Part shown: piece after piece, positions 7,469-18,647 of the stretch
Layout of the letters: every line of letters starts with the position of its first letter
Numbering within the stretch: position 1 is the first letter of the stretch
From: Pseudothauera hydrothermalis
GTDB lineage: Bacteria > Pseudomonadota > Gammaproteobacteria > Burkholderiales > Rhodocyclaceae
Assembly: GCF_003345255.1 (NCBI RefSeq)
Contig: NZ_CP029331.1
Coordinates: forward strand, 124,001 to 188,000
DNA: 64,000 nucleotides
Direction of reading: 5' to 3'
Position numbers and translations under genes: made by a program
The notes under the pieces: model-generated
Told to the model about the DNA's origin: nothing
The model's database searches: none
The model's input: only the letters and a program-made list of their open reading frames with translations

Positions 7469-9850
7469 GTGAGCAATTTCATCATCCGTAAGGTCGCCGT
7501 GCTCGGTGCCGGTGTCATGGGCGCGCAGATTGCCGCCCATTGCGCCAACGCCGACGTGCCGGTAGTGCTATTCGATCTTCCCGCCAAAGACGGCGAACCG
7601 AATGCGATCGTCGATCGCGCCCTGGCCGGGCTGAAGAAGCTCGATCCGGCGCCGCTGGCCGCCAAGGACCGGCTCACCTTCATCGATGCGGCCAACTACG
7701 GCAGCGATCTGGCGCAACTGCGCGACTGCGACCTGATCATCGAGGCGATCGCCGAAAAGATGGAATGGAAGCTCGATCTTTATGCCAAGGTCGCGCCGTA
7801 CATTCGTCCGGACGCAATCTTCGCTTCCAACACCTCCGGCCTGTCGATCAACGCACTGGCCGAAGGCATGCCGGCGGCGCTGCGCACACGTTTTTGCGGG
7901 ATCCATTTCTTCAACCCGCCGCGCTACATGCCGCTGGTCGAACTGATCGCCACCCGCCAGACGGATGCGGCCATGCTGGACGCGCTGGAAACCTGGCTGA
8001 CCAGCCGGCTCGGCAAGGGTATCGTGCGCGCCAAGGACACCCCCAACTTCGTCGCCAACCGTGTCGGGGTGTTTTCCATTCTGGCCGTCATGCACCACAC
8101 CGCCCGCCTCGGGCTGGGTTTTGACGAGGTGGATGCGCTCACCGGGCCGCGCATCGGCCGTCCCAAGAGCGCCACTTACCGCACCGCCGATGTGGTTGGC
8201 CTGGACACGCTCGCGCATGTGGTCGGCACCATGCAGGCCACCCTGGCAGACGATCCTTGGCACGCGCATTTTGCCGTGCCTGCCTGGTTGCAGGCGCTGA
8301 TTGCCAAAGGTGCGCTGGGGCAAAAGAGCCGCGCCGGTATTTACCGCAAAGAAGGCAAGCAGATCATGGTGCTTGATCTGGCCCGGCAGGACTACCGGCC
8401 CAGCGGCGCCGACGTGGCCCCTGAGGTGGATGAAATCCTCAAGCTGCGTGACCCGAAAGAAAAATTCGCCCGCCTGGCGGCTTGCCCGCATCCGCAGGCG
8501 CAGTTTTTGTGGTCCATCTTCCGCGACGTTTTCCACTACTGCGCGGTGCACTTGGGCGATATCGCCGACAACGCCCGCGACCTGGATCTGGCCATGCGCT
8601 GGGGCTTTGGCTGGGCGCAGGGGCCGTTCGAGACCTGGCAGGCGGCCGGTTGGCGCGAAGTGGCCGAGATGATCCGCGCAGACATCGAGCAGGGCCGCGC
8701 CATGGCCCAAGCGCCGCTACCGGCTTGGGTGTTCCAGCGCCAAGGCGTGCATGAGGCCGCCGGTTCCTACAGCGCTGCGGACGATGCGCTGAAGGCGCGC
8801 TCGGCGCTGCCTGTCTACCAGCGCCAGCTCTATCCCGAGCTGGTTTTGGGCGAGGCGCCGCGCGCCCGTGGCGACACGCTGTGGGAAAACGACGGCGTGC
8901 GCCTGTGGCTGCGTCCCGATCAGGACGCCCGTATCGGCATTCTGTCCTTCAAATCCAAGATGCACGCCATCGGCGACGAGGTGCTCGACGGCGTACTGGA
9001 AGCCTTGGCGCGTGCCGAGCGCGATCTGGATGGCGTGGTGCTGTGGCACGAAGCGCCCTTTGCCGTGGGCGCCAACCTGCAACAGGTGGCGGCCGCCTGC
9101 AAGGCCGGCCAGTTCGATCTGCTGGAAAAAACCGTGGCCAAGTTCCAGCAGGCGTCGATGGCCATCAAGCACGCCCAGGTGCCGGTGGTGGCAGCGGTGC
9201 AGGGCATGGCGCTGGGCGGCGGTTGCGAGTTTGCCATGCATGCGGCGCACCGGGTGATGGCGCTGGAGAGCTACGTCGGCTTGGTGGAAGCGGGCGTTGG
9301 CCTGATTCCGGCCGGCGGTGGCAGCAAGGAGTTTGCTTTGCAGGCCCACCGTCTGGCGCAGCGTGCCGCGGGCGGAGACGTCTTTCCCTACATCCAGACC
9401 GCTTTCCAGACCATCGCCATGGCCACCGTGGCCAAAAGCGCACTCGAAGCGGTGCAACTCGGCTTTGCCAAATCGTCCGATGACGTGCTGTTCAACGCCC
9501 ATGAGCTCTTGTATGTGGCCATCCGGCGCGCGCGCGCGCTGGCCGAAGCCGGCTGGCGCGCGCCGCTGGTCGAACGTGCGGTGGTGGTGGCCGGGCGCAA
9601 CGGCATTGCCACCTGCGAAATGATGCTGGCCAACATGCGTGAAGGCGGCTTTATTTCCGCCTATGACTACCGGGTGGCGCGTGCGGCGGCCATCGCGCTG
9701 TGCGGCGGCGAGGTCGACACCAACTCGCGGGTCAGCGAGGCATGGATTCTGGACGTGGAACGCGCGCAGTTCGTGGAACTGTTGAAGAACGAGCAGACCC
9801 AGCAACGCATCGTACACATGCTGGAGACCGGCAAACCGCTGCGCAACTAA
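7469..9850 (+). CDS. 3-hydroxyacyl-CoA dehydrogenase / enoyl-CoA hydratase (FadN-type domain order)
   Basis: This 793-residue multienzyme starts at GTG 7469 after AGGAGAG. The order is reversed from the enzyme at 3633: the NAD-binding dehydrogenase comes first (VAVLGAGVMGAQIAAHC at the N-terminus, CGIHFFNPPRYMPLVE near residue 145), then dehydrogenase C-terminal domains, then a crotonase domain at about 480-680. The crotonase part has GGGCEFAMHAAHR with a glutamate near residue 586 and GLVEAGVGLIPAGGG with a second near 605, so both catalytic glutamates are kept. This layout is that of FadN of Bacillus, which also pairs with a FadA thiolase, as here. Substrate range is not visible. Confidence 0.92.
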   Translation: MSNFIIRKVAVLGAGVMGAQIAAHCANADVPVVLFDLPAKDGEPNAIVDRALAGLKKLDPAPLAAKDRLTFIDAANYGSDLAQLRDCDLIIEAIAEKMEWKLDLYAKVAPYIRPDAIFASNTSGLSINALAEGMPAALRTRFCGIHFFNPPRYMPLVELIATRQTDAAMLDALETWLTSRLGKGIVRAKDTPNFVANRVGVFSILAVMHHTARLGLGFDEVDALTGPRIGRPKSATYRTADVVGLDTLAHVVGTMQATLADDPWHAHFAVPAWLQALIAKGALGQKSRAGIYRKEGKQIMVLDLARQDYRPSGADVAPEVDEILKLRDPKEKFARLAACPHPQAQFLWSIFRDVFHYCAVHLGDIADNARDLDLAMRWGFGWAQGPFETWQAAGWREVAEMIRADIEQGRAMAQAPLPAWVFQRQGVHEAAGSYSAADDALKARSALPVYQRQLYPELVLGEAPRARGDTLWENDGVRLWLRPDQDARIGILSFKSKMHAIGDEVLDGVLEALARAERDLDGVVLWHEAPFAVGANLQQVAAACKAGQFDLLEKTVAKFQQASMAIKHAQVPVVAAVQGMALGGGCEFAMHAAHRVMALESYVGLVEAGVGLIPAGGGSKEFALQAHRLAQRAAGGDVFPYIQTAFQTIAMATVAKSALEAVQLGFAKSSDDVLFNAHELLYVAIRRARALAEAGWRAPLVERAVVVAGRNGIATCEMMLANMREGGFISAYDYRVARAAAIALCGGEVDTNSRVSEAWILDVERAQFVELLKNEQTQQRIVHMLETGKPLRN

Positions 9851-9879
9851 AGCGCGCCGCCTGAAAGGAGACAACACAG

Positions 9880-11079
9880 ATGAGCAAGCAAATTCAGGAC
9901 GCCTACATCGTGGCTGCCACGCGCACGCCGGTGTCCAAGCGTAACGGCATGTTCCGCAATGTCCGCCCGGACGACATGCTGGCCCATGTACTGCGTGCGG
10001 TGGTCGACAAAGTGCCGGGGTTGGATGCCGGCGAGATCGGCGACGTGATCGTCGGTTGTGCCATGCCGGAAGCCGAACAGGGCATGAACGTGGCGCGTAT
10101 CGGCCTGTTGCTGGCCGGCCTGCCGGATCGTGTGCCGGGCATTACCATCAACCGCTTCTGCGCTTCCGGCTTGCAGGCAGTGGCCGATGCGGCCAACCGC
10201 ATCCGGCTCGGCGAAGCGGATGTGATGATTGCCGCCGGTACCGAGTCGATGAGTGTGATGCCGCAGATCATGGGCAATAAGGTCAGCCTCAACCCGGCGA
10301 TCTTCGCCCGTGAGGAGAACATCGGCATTGCCTACGGCATGGGCCTGACCGCCGAGAAGGTGGCTGCCAAGTGGCAGGTGAGTCGTGAGGACCAGGACGC
10401 CTTTGCTCTGCAATCGCACCGCCGCGCTTGCGCAGCCATCGCCGACGGTCTTTTCCGTGCCGAAATCACCCCTTACACGGTGCGCACGCATCTACCGGGC
10501 GAAGGCGCAACGGTGCGGGTGGCCGAGCGCCTGTGCGAGAACGACGAAGGGCCGCGCGCCGACACGACCGCCGAAGGGCTGGCCAAGCTGCGCCCGGTGT
10601 TCGCCGCGCGCGGCTCGGTGACCGCGGGCAACAGCTCGCAAATGTCCGATGGCGCGGGCGCGGTGCTGTTGATGTCCGAGGCTGCACTCAAGCGCTACAA
10701 CGCTACGCCGATTGCGCGCTTCAAGTCCTTCGCGGTGGCCGGGGTGCCGCCCGAAATCATGGGCATCGGCCCGGTGGAAGCCATCCCGCGCGCGCTGGCC
10801 GCCGCCGGCGTGAAGCTTGCCGATATCGGCTGGACCGAACTCAATGAAGCCTTCGCGGCGCAGGCGCTGGCGGTGATGCGCCAGCTCGACATGGACCCGG
10901 CGCGGGTCAATCCGCTCGGTGGCGCGATTGCCCTGGGCCATCCGCTGGGCGCCACCGGGGCGATCCGTACCGCCACATTGATGGCCGCCATGCAGCGCGA
11001 CCCCGGTCTGCGTTACGGCATGATCAGCATGTGCATCGGCACCGGGATGGGGGCGGCCGGGGTGTTCGAGCGCGTCTGA
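9880..11079 (+). CDS. fadA: Acetyl-CoA acyltransferase (thiolase), FadA type
   Basis: The 399-residue thiolase has a complete catalytic set: Cys94 in FCASGLQ, His354 in GHPLGATG and Cys385 in MCIGTGMG. It would release acetyl-CoA from 3-ketoacyl-CoA. ATG 9880 follows GAAAGGAG. It comes 29 bases after the FadN-type gene, and these two form a natural pair (the fadN-fadA arrangement of other bacteria). It differs from the thiolase at 1226 in length and in motif detail, so the two are not recent duplicates. Confidence 0.93.
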   Translation: MSKQIQDAYIVAATRTPVSKRNGMFRNVRPDDMLAHVLRAVVDKVPGLDAGEIGDVIVGCAMPEAEQGMNVARIGLLLAGLPDRVPGITINRFCASGLQAVADAANRIRLGEADVMIAAGTESMSVMPQIMGNKVSLNPAIFAREENIGIAYGMGLTAEKVAAKWQVSREDQDAFALQSHRRACAAIADGLFRAEITPYTVRTHLPGEGATVRVAERLCENDEGPRADTTAEGLAKLRPVFAARGSVTAGNSSQMSDGAGAVLLMSEAALKRYNATPIARFKSFAVAGVPPEIMGIGPVEAIPRALAAAGVKLADIGWTELNEAFAAQALAVMRQLDMDPARVNPLGGAIALGHPLGATGAIRTATLMAAMQRDPGLRYGMISMCIGTGMGAAGVFERV

Positions 11080-11086
11080 GCCGTCC

Positions 11087-11599
11087 GTGCGTCCCAAGAT
11101 ATTGGATCGTGTGCCGCCGCGTTTCCGGGCGGCACTGCTGCGCCTGGGCTTCAACCTGTATCCCTCTTACCGGGCCACCGGCGGGCGGGTGATCCATGTG
11201 TCGCGCGATCTCACCACCATCCGGGTCATGCTGCGCCATTCCTGGCGTACCGTGAACCCGGCCGGCGCGCTGTTCGGCGGCGCCTTGTATGCCGCCGCCG
11301 ATCCGATGTTCGCCATGTTGCTGGCCTTGCAGCTGGGCGACGAGGTCATCGTCTGGGACAAAGCCGGGCAGATCCGCTACCGCCGCCCCGGCCGCAGTCA
11401 TTTGTTTGCCGACTTTCACGTCGATGCGGCCACCGTGGCCGAGGTACGGCGCGAGCTGGCCGAATTTGGCGAAACCGAGCGTACCTTCCGGGCCCATCTT
11501 TGTGACGGTCAGGGAAGGGTGCACGTGGAGCTGGAAAAAACCGTCTATTGCGCCACCAAGGCGCATTACCGGCAAAAGCTCGCCCGCCAATCGGACTGA
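11087..11599 (+). CDS. DUF4442 hot-dog fold protein (putative thioesterase)
   Basis: The 170-residue product starts at GTG 11087, seven bases after the thiolase stop. It has the hot-dog motif NPAGALFGGALYAAADP near residues 46-62, the position of the helix and acidic residue used by PaaI-like thioesterases, and fits DUF4442. The biochemical role is not established; by context it may hydrolyse an acyl-CoA. It is the last gene of the beta-oxidation island. Confidence 0.75.
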   Translation: MRPKILDRVPPRFRAALLRLGFNLYPSYRATGGRVIHVSRDLTTIRVMLRHSWRTVNPAGALFGGALYAAADPMFAMLLALQLGDEVIVWDKAGQIRYRRPGRSHLFADFHVDAATVAEVRRELAEFGETERTFRAHLCDGQGRVHVELEKTVYCATKAHYRQKLARQSD

Positions 11600-11666
11600 A
11601 CGGCCGATGATCGAGCCCAATGATCGGCGGCGCGCGCATCGGCCCGTTTTGCGGGCAAGGGTTTTT

Positions 11667-11683
11667 ACGGGGTGGCGCCCCGT
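11667..11683 (+). terminator. Possible weak terminator after the beta-oxidation island
   Basis: ACGGGG (11667-11672) and CCCCGT (11678-11683) form a perfect six-base stem with a five-base loop. A TCTTTT stretch follows a few bases later (11690-11695). It lies 68 bases after the DUF4442 gene and just before a TATAAT box, so it may end the upstream message. The stem is short and the T-run is displaced, hence low confidence. Confidence 0.35.
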
Positions 11684-11694
11684 CCTGAGTCTTT

Positions 11695-13163
<1,469 letters not shown>

Positions 13164-13166
13164 TCG

Positions 13167-14381
13167 ATGGGCGTGCGTGAATACCTCGACAGCATCGAGC
13201 ATCACTTTGAAAAGGGCGGCAAATACGAGAAGTGGTACGCCCTGTATGAGGCGGTCGACACCTTTTTCTACCGCCCGGCCAGCGTGACCCGGACCACCGC
13301 GCATGTGCGCGACGGTCTGGATTTGAAGCGCATGATGATCACGGTGTGGCTGTGCACGTTTCCGGCCATGTTCTTCGGCATGTGGAACATCGGCTATCAG
13401 GCCAACAGCATCTATGCCGCCAACCCCGATCTACTGGCCGCCCAGGACAACTGGCGGCTGGCGCTGATCTCGGTGTTTGCCGGCTTCGACCCGGGCAGCT
13501 TGTGGGACAACATGATCCACGGCGCAGCCTACTTTTTGCCGGTCTATCTGGTCACGTTCGTGGTCGGCGGCTTCTGGGAGGTGCTCTTTGCCTCGGTGCG
13601 CAAGCATGAGGTCAATGAGGGCTTCTTTGTCACCTCGGTGCTGTTCGCGCTCACCTGTCCGCCCTCCATCCCCTTGTGGCAGGTGGCGCTGGGCATCAGC
13701 TTCGGCGTGGTGCTCGGCAAGGAAGTGTTCGGCGGCACCGGCAAGAACTTCCTCAACCCGGCGCTGACCGGCCGTGCTTTCCTGTTTTTCGCCTATCCGG
13801 CGCAGATGTCGGGCGATGCGGTGTGGACCGCGGTCGACGGTTATACCGGCGCTACCGCGCTGGGTCTGGGGGCGGCCGGCGGTATGGAAGCCATCGCCGC
13901 CGCCGGGCTGAGCTGGTGGGACGCTTTCCTTGGCAACATGCACGGCTCCATCGGCGAAACCAGCACGCTGGCCATTTTCATTGGCGGCGCATTTCTGTTG
14001 CTCACCAAGATCGCCTCCTGGCGCATCGTCACCGGCGTGATGCTGGGCATGATCGCCATGAGCACGCTGTTCAACCTCATCGGTTCGGACTCCAACCCGA
14101 TGTTCGCCATGCCCTGGTACTGGCACATGGTGGTCGGCGGTTTTGCCTTCGGCATGATCTTCATGGCCACCGACCCGGTATCGGCGTCGATGACCAATAC
14201 CGGCAAATGGATCTTTGGGGCACTGATCGGCGTTATGGTGGTCCTGATCCGTGTGGTGAACCCGGCCTTCCCCGAAGGGATGATGCTGGCGATCTTGTTC
14301 GCCAACCTGTGCGCGCCGCTGATCGACCATTTCGTGATTGCGGCCAATATCAAGCGGAGGCTTGCGCGCAATGTCCAGTAA
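13167..14381 (+). CDS. nqrB: Na+-translocating NADH:quinone reductase subunit B
   Basis: The 404-residue integral membrane subunit carries covalent FMN and part of the sodium path and quinone site. The flavinylation motif is [10 protein letters not shown], which puts the FMN-bearing threonine at Thr230 by comparison with the Vibrio enzyme. Many hydrophobic segments are visible from residue 55 onward. The start at 13167 follows GGAGG and lies three bases after nqrA; the end overlaps nqrC. Confidence 0.97.
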   Translation: MGVREYLDSIEHHFEKGGKYEKWYALYEAVDTFFYRPASVTRTTAHVRDGLDLKRMMITVWLCTFPAMFFGMWNIGYQANSIYAANPDLLAAQDNWRLALISVFAGFDPGSLWDNMIHGAAYFLPVYLVTFVVGGFWEVLFASVRKHEVNEGFFVTSVLFALTCPPSIPLWQVALGISFGVVLGKEVFGGTGKNFLNPALTGRAFLFFAYPAQMSGDAVWTAVDGYTGATALGLGAAGGMEAIAAAGLSWWDAFLGNMHGSIGETSTLAIFIGGAFLLLTKIASWRIVTGVMLGMIAMSTLFNLIGSDSNPMFAMPWYWHMVVGGFAFGMIFMATDPVSASMTNTGKWIFGALIGVMVVLIRVVNPAFPEGMMLAILFANLCAPLIDHFVIAANIKRRLARNVQ

Positions 14382-15162
14382 CAAGGAATCGACGGCCCGC
14401 ACGCTGCTGGTGGCGCTTGCGGTCAGTCTCGTCAGTTCGGTCTTCGTGGCCGGAGCGGCGGTGTCGCTCAAACCCACCCAGATCGAAAACCGCCAGCTCG
14501 ACAAACAGCGCAGCATCCTATCGATTGCCGGCTTGAGCCAGGGGCGGCTGTCCGCGCGCGAAACCAAGGCACTGTTTGCGCAACGGATCAAGGCGCGGGT
14601 GGTTGATCTGGACACCGGGGAATTTATCGACGCCTTCGATCCGCTCAGTTTCGATCCGCTCAAAGCCGCGCGCGACCCGTCCTTGTCCCAAGCGCTGCCG
14701 GGCGAGCGCGATATCGCCCTGATCAAGCGCCGTGAGCGCTACACCACGGTCTACATGGTGGAGCAGGACGGCCGGCTGGACACTTTGATCCTGCCGATTC
14801 GCGGCTATGGCTTGTGGTCGACGCTACATGGCTTCATGGCGCTCAAGGGCGATCTGAACACCGTGGTCGGCATCGGCTTTTATCAACATGCGGAAACGCC
14901 GGGCCTGGGCGGTGAAGTCGACAACCCGAACTGGAAGGCGCAGTGGGTGGGCAAATCGCTGTTCGACGACGCCGGGCGTTTGGCGATCGAGATCGTCAAA
15001 GGCGGCGTCGACCCGTCCAGCCTGCAAGCCAAGCACCAGGTCGATGCGCTGGCCGGCGCCACGCTGACCAGCAACGGCGTCAATCGTTTGCTGCACTTCT
15101 GGCTCGGCGAGCAAGGTTTCGGCCCTTTGCTCGCCAAACTGCGTAGCACTCAGGGGGTCTGA
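14371..15162 (+). CDS. nqrC: Na+-translocating NADH:quinone reductase subunit C
   Basis: The 263-residue subunit has one N-terminal membrane helix (about residues 11-31) and a soluble domain with the flavin transferase target [10 protein letters not shown], putting the covalent FMN at Thr231. The residue before GAT is alanine where serine or threonine is common. I start at ATG 14371, inside the end of nqrB; AAGCGGAGG lies about ten bases upstream. An upstream in-frame ATG at 14338 would add eleven residues without family support. Confidence 0.95.
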   Translation: MSSNKESTARTLLVALAVSLVSSVFVAGAAVSLKPTQIENRQLDKQRSILSIAGLSQGRLSARETKALFAQRIKARVVDLDTGEFIDAFDPLSFDPLKAARDPSLSQALPGERDIALIKRRERYTTVYMVEQDGRLDTLILPIRGYGLWSTLHGFMALKGDLNTVVGIGFYQHAETPGLGGEVDNPNWKAQWVGKSLFDDAGRLAIEIVKGGVDPSSLQAKHQVDALAGATLTSNGVNRLLHFWLGEQGFGPLLAKLRSTQGV

Positions 15163-15164
15163 AC

Positions 15165-15833
15165 ATGTCCAAGCCCACGCCCAAGGAAGTCCTGCTCAAT
15201 CCGGTCTTCAAGAACAACCCGATCGCCTTGCAGATCCTCGGTATCTGCTCGGCGCTTGCGGTCACCTCCAACCTGCAGACCGCGCTGGTGATGTCGATTG
15301 CGCTCACCCTGGTGACCGGCTTCTCCAACCTGTTCATTTCGCTGATCCGTGCGCAGATTCCCAGCTCGATCCGTATGATCGTGCAGATGGTGATCATCGC
15401 CTCGCTGGTGATCGTGGTCGATCAGGTGCTCAAGGCCTATGCCTACAGCCTGTCCAAGCAGTTGTCGGTGTTCGTCGGCCTGATCATCACCAACTGTATC
15501 GTCATGGGCCGCGCCGAAGCCTTTGCGATGCAAAATCCGCCCTGGCTGTCCTTCCTGGACGGCATCGGCAACGGCCTGGGCTACAGCACCATGCTGATTG
15601 CTTTGGGCATCGTCCGTGAGCTGTTCGGCGCCGGCAAGCTCTTCGGGGTGACCATTCTGCCGCTCACCAAGGACGGCGGCTGGTACCTGCCCAACGGACT
15701 GTTGCTGCTGCCGCCTTCGGCTTTCTTCCTGATCGGTCTGTTCATCTGGGCGCTGCGCACTTGGAAGAAGGAGCAGGTGGAAAAGCCGACCTTCAAGATG
15801 GCCCCGCAGGTCATCACCAAGGAGGTCTATTGA
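15165..15833 (+). CDS. nqrD: Na+-translocating NADH:quinone reductase subunit D
   Basis: The 222-residue membrane subunit is built of about six helices. Cys28 (in LGICSA) and Cys111 (in TNCIVMGR) match the pair that, with two cysteines of NqrE, holds an iron centre inside the membrane. NqrD and NqrE are related to each other and to RnfE/RnfA. The gene begins three bases after nqrC. Confidence 0.97.
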   Translation: MSKPTPKEVLLNPVFKNNPIALQILGICSALAVTSNLQTALVMSIALTLVTGFSNLFISLIRAQIPSSIRMIVQMVIIASLVIVVDQVLKAYAYSLSKQLSVFVGLIITNCIVMGRAEAFAMQNPPWLSFLDGIGNGLGYSTMLIALGIVRELFGAGKLFGVTILPLTKDGGWYLPNGLLLLPPSAFFLIGLFIWALRTWKKEQVEKPTFKMAPQVITKEVY

Positions 15834-15834
15834 G

Positions 15835-16443
15835 ATGGAGCATTACATCAGTCTGTTCGTGCGCGCGGTGTTCATCGAGAACATGGCGCTGTCCTTCTTC
15901 CTGGGGATGTGTACCTTCATCGCCATTTCCAAGAAGGTGGAAACGGCCATCGGCCTGGGGATTGCGGTGGTCGTGGTGCAGACCATCACCGTGCCGGCCA
16001 ATAACCTGATCTACACCTGGCTGCTGCGCGATGGTGCGTTGGCCTGGGCGGGACTGCCGGAGGTCGATCTGTCTTTCCTTGGGCTGCTGTCCTATATCGG
16101 CGTGATTGCGGCCATCGTGCAGATCCTGGAGATGCTGCTCGACAAATACGTGCCCGCGCTCTACAACGCGCTGGGCGTGTTCCTGCCGTTGATCACGGTC
16201 AATTGCGCCATCATGGGCGGCACCTTGTTCATGGTCGAGCGTGATTACGGTTTGGGCGAGAGTGTGGTGTATGGTCTGGGTTCGGGTTTTTCCTGGGCGC
16301 TGGCCATTGCGCTGCTGGCCGGTATCCGCGAGAAGCTCAAATACAGTGATGTGCCCGAAGGGCTACAGGGCCTGGGCATCACCTTCATCACCATCGGGCT
16401 GATGTCGCTGGGCTTCATGTCCTTCTCCGGTGTGCAGCTGTAA
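15835..16443 (+). CDS. nqrE: Na+-translocating NADH:quinone reductase subunit E
   Basis: The 202-residue membrane subunit keeps Cys26 (GMCTFIA) and Cys124 (VNCAIMGG), the likely partners of the NqrD cysteines for the intramembrane iron centre. The start ATG 15835 is one base past the nqrD stop, so translation is probably coupled. Confidence 0.97.
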   Translation: MEHYISLFVRAVFIENMALSFFLGMCTFIAISKKVETAIGLGIAVVVVQTITVPANNLIYTWLLRDGALAWAGLPEVDLSFLGLLSYIGVIAAIVQILEMLLDKYVPALYNALGVFLPLITVNCAIMGGTLFMVERDYGLGESVVYGLGSGFSWALAIALLAGIREKLKYSDVPEGLQGLGITFITIGLMSLGFMSFSGVQL

Positions 16444-16458
16444 GGATGAATTGAACGC

Positions 16459-17682
16459 ATGAATACGGAAATCGTACTCGGCATCGGGATGTTTACCGCC
16501 ATCGTGCTCGCGCTGGCGGTGTTCATCATCTTTGCCCGCTCCAAGCTGGTGGCCAGCGGCGATGTCACCATCGAAATCAATGGCGAGCACAAGCTCACCG
16601 TACCGGCGGGCGGCAAGCTTTTGCAGACGCTGGCCGGCAACGGCCTGTTTCTGCCGTCGGCCTGCGGTGGCGGCGGCACGTGCGCGCAGTGCAAGTGCAT
16701 CATCAAAGAAGGCGGCGGCTCCATGCTGCCGACCGAGGAGTCGCACTTCACCCGGCGTGAAGCCCGCCAAGGCTGGCGCCTGTCCTGCCAGACCGCGGTC
16801 AAGCAGGATATGAAGATCGAGGTGCCGGAAGAAGTCTTCGGGGTGAAAAAGTGGGTGTGCACCGTGGAGTCCAACCCCAACGTGGCCACTTTCATCAAGG
16901 AACTCACCTTGCGCCTGCCCGAAGGCGAGCATGTCGATTTTCGCGCCGGTGGCTATGTGCAACTGGAATGCCCGCCGCATGTGGTCAAGTATGCGGATTT
17001 CGATATTCAGGACAAATTCCGCGGCGATTGGGACAAATTCAACATGTGGCGTTACGTCTCCAAGGTGGACGAGCCCACGATCCGCGCCTATTCGATGGCC
17101 AACTACCCGGAAGAAAAAGGCATCATCAAGTTCAATATCCGGGTGGCCTCGCCCCCGCCCGGACGCGACGACATTCCGCCCGGCAAGATGTCCTCTTGGG
17201 TGTTCAGCCTCAAGCCGGGCGACAAGGTCACGGTCTATGGCCCGTTCGGCGAGTTCTTCGCCCGCGACACTGACAACGAGATGGTGTTCATCGGGGGCGG
17301 CGCCGGTATGGCGCCCATGCGTTCGCACATCTTCGACCAGCTCAAGCGGCTGCGCAGCAAGCGCAAGATTTCCTTCTGGTATGGTGCGCGCTCGCTGCGG
17401 GAAGCGTTTTACGTCGAGGAGTTCGACAAGCTGCAGGCGGAAAACCCCAATTTCACCTGGCATCTGGCGCTTTCCGATCCGCTGCCGGAGGACAACTGGA
17501 CCGGCTATACCGGTTTCATCCACAACGTGCTCTATGAGAACTACCTCAAAGACCATCCGGCGCCCGAAGACTGCGAGTTCTATATGTGCGGCCCCCCGAT
17601 GATGAACGCCGCGGTGATCAAGATGCTGCTGGATCTCGGTGTCGAGCGCGAAAACATCATGCTCGACGATTTCGGCGGCTGA
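16459..17682 (+). CDS. nqrF: Na+-translocating NADH:quinone reductase subunit F
   Basis: The 407-residue NADH-oxidising subunit has an N-terminal membrane helix (about 5-26), a ferredoxin-type domain with cluster ligands Cys69, Cys75, Cys78 and Cys110, an FAD site at RAYSMANYP and an NADH site with [11 protein letters not shown] and CGPPMMN. All expected parts are present and the length equals that of the Vibrio protein. The maturation genes apbE and nqrM, which often follow nqrF, are not here; the next gene is a crotonase. Confidence 0.97.
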   Translation: MNTEIVLGIGMFTAIVLALAVFIIFARSKLVASGDVTIEINGEHKLTVPAGGKLLQTLAGNGLFLPSACGGGGTCAQCKCIIKEGGGSMLPTEESHFTRREARQGWRLSCQTAVKQDMKIEVPEEVFGVKKWVCTVESNPNVATFIKELTLRLPEGEHVDFRAGGYVQLECPPHVVKYADFDIQDKFRGDWDKFNMWRYVSKVDEPTIRAYSMANYPEEKGIIKFNIRVASPPPGRDDIPPGKMSSWVFSLKPGDKVTVYGPFGEFFARDTDNEMVFIGGGAGMAPMRSHIFDQLKRLRSKRKISFWYGARSLREAFYVEEFDKLQAENPNFTWHLALSDPLPEDNWTGYTGFIHNVLYENYLKDHPAPEDCEFYMCGPPMMNAAVIKMLLDLGVERENIMLDDFGG

Positions 17683-17706
17683 GCCAGTCGCCGGCTGCCT
17701 GACCCG

Positions 17707-17752
17707 ACCCCCGGCCGGCGCCCGCCTTGCGCGCGCAGCGACCGGGGGTTTA
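17707..17752 (+). terminator. Possible terminator after nqrF
   Basis: ACCCCCGG (17707-17714) and CCGGGGGT (17742-17749) are perfect eight-base complements, followed by a short TTT. The loop is long (27 bases, itself GC-rich), so this is only a fair terminator candidate. It would end the nqr message before the crotonase gene at 17829. Confidence 0.4.
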
Positions 17753-17828
17753 TGTTGTGGCTTTGTTCGCGGCAAGGCGCGCCCGCTCGAGCAACGCAAC
17801 GCGCGCGAACCGTTCCCGAGGAGACCGC

Positions 17829-18629
17829 ATGGCCAAGACCGTATTGCTCGAGGTGCGCGACCAGGTTGCCACCCTGACCCTGAATCGTCCCCAGGCGCTC
17901 AATGCGCTGTCCGTGGAAATGATGCAAGAGCTCACCGCCACGGTGCGCGAACTGTCGGCGATATCCGATGTGGGCGTGGTGGTGCTCACCGGCGCGGGCG
18001 ATCATTTCATGGCCGGTGGCGATCTCAAAGACTTTGCCCGCAACCAGCACCTGTCGCCCGAAGCGCGCCTGACCACCTTCCGGGCGATGATCGAGCAATA
18101 CATCAATCCCACGGTCAAGATGCTGCAGGCGCTGCCGCAGCCGGTGGTGGCCCGGGTGCGCGGTGCCTGCGCTGGTTTCGGCCTGTCGCTGATGCTGGGC
18201 AGCGACTTGGCGATTTGCGCCGACAATGCGGTGTTTACCACCGCCTATTCGGCAATTGCCTTGTCCGGCGACGGCGGCGCATCCTATTTTTTGCCGCGCC
18301 AGGTCGGCCGGCGCAAGGCGGCCGAATTGCTGCTGCTGGCCGAACGCTTCGATGCGCAAGAAGCGCTGCGCCTGGGCTTGATCGGCAAGGTGGTGCCGGC
18401 CGATGAGCTCGATGCCGAAACCGACCGTCTGGTTCGCCGTCTGTTGGGCGGCCCACGTCACGCCTACCAGGAAATCAAGCGCCTGCTCGCCGCCTCGCAC
18501 GACAATTCGTTGGCGTCGCAATTGCAGAGCGAAGCCGAGGCCTTTGCGCGCTGTGCCGCGACCGCCGATTTCGGCGAAGGGGTCAACGCCTTTCTCGAAA
18601 AGCGTCAGCCTGTTTTTCGTGGCCAGTGA
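17829..18629 (+). CDS. Enoyl-CoA hydratase/isomerase family protein, PaaG-like
   Basis: The 266-residue crotonase-fold protein starts at ATG 17829 after CGAGGAGA. The oxyanion segment is GACAGFGLSLML, where the first catalytic glutamate of hydratases is replaced by serine, and the second glutamate position is also lost. Instead it has SGDGGASYFLPR, the aspartate-bearing motif seen in PaaG-type isomerases. Isomerisation of an enoyl-CoA, or a related reaction, is therefore more likely than simple hydration. It lies 146 bases after nqrF and converges with the YdcF gene. Confidence 0.85.
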   Translation: MAKTVLLEVRDQVATLTLNRPQALNALSVEMMQELTATVRELSAISDVGVVVLTGAGDHFMAGGDLKDFARNQHLSPEARLTTFRAMIEQYINPTVKMLQALPQPVVARVRGACAGFGLSLMLGSDLAICADNAVFTTAYSAIALSGDGGASYFLPRQVGRRKAAELLLLAERFDAQEALRLGLIGKVVPADELDAETDRLVRRLLGGPRHAYQEIKRLLAASHDNSLASQLQSEAEAFARCAATADFGEGVNAFLEKRQPVFRGQ

Positions 18630-18647
18630 CCCGGTGCGTCCGCCCTG

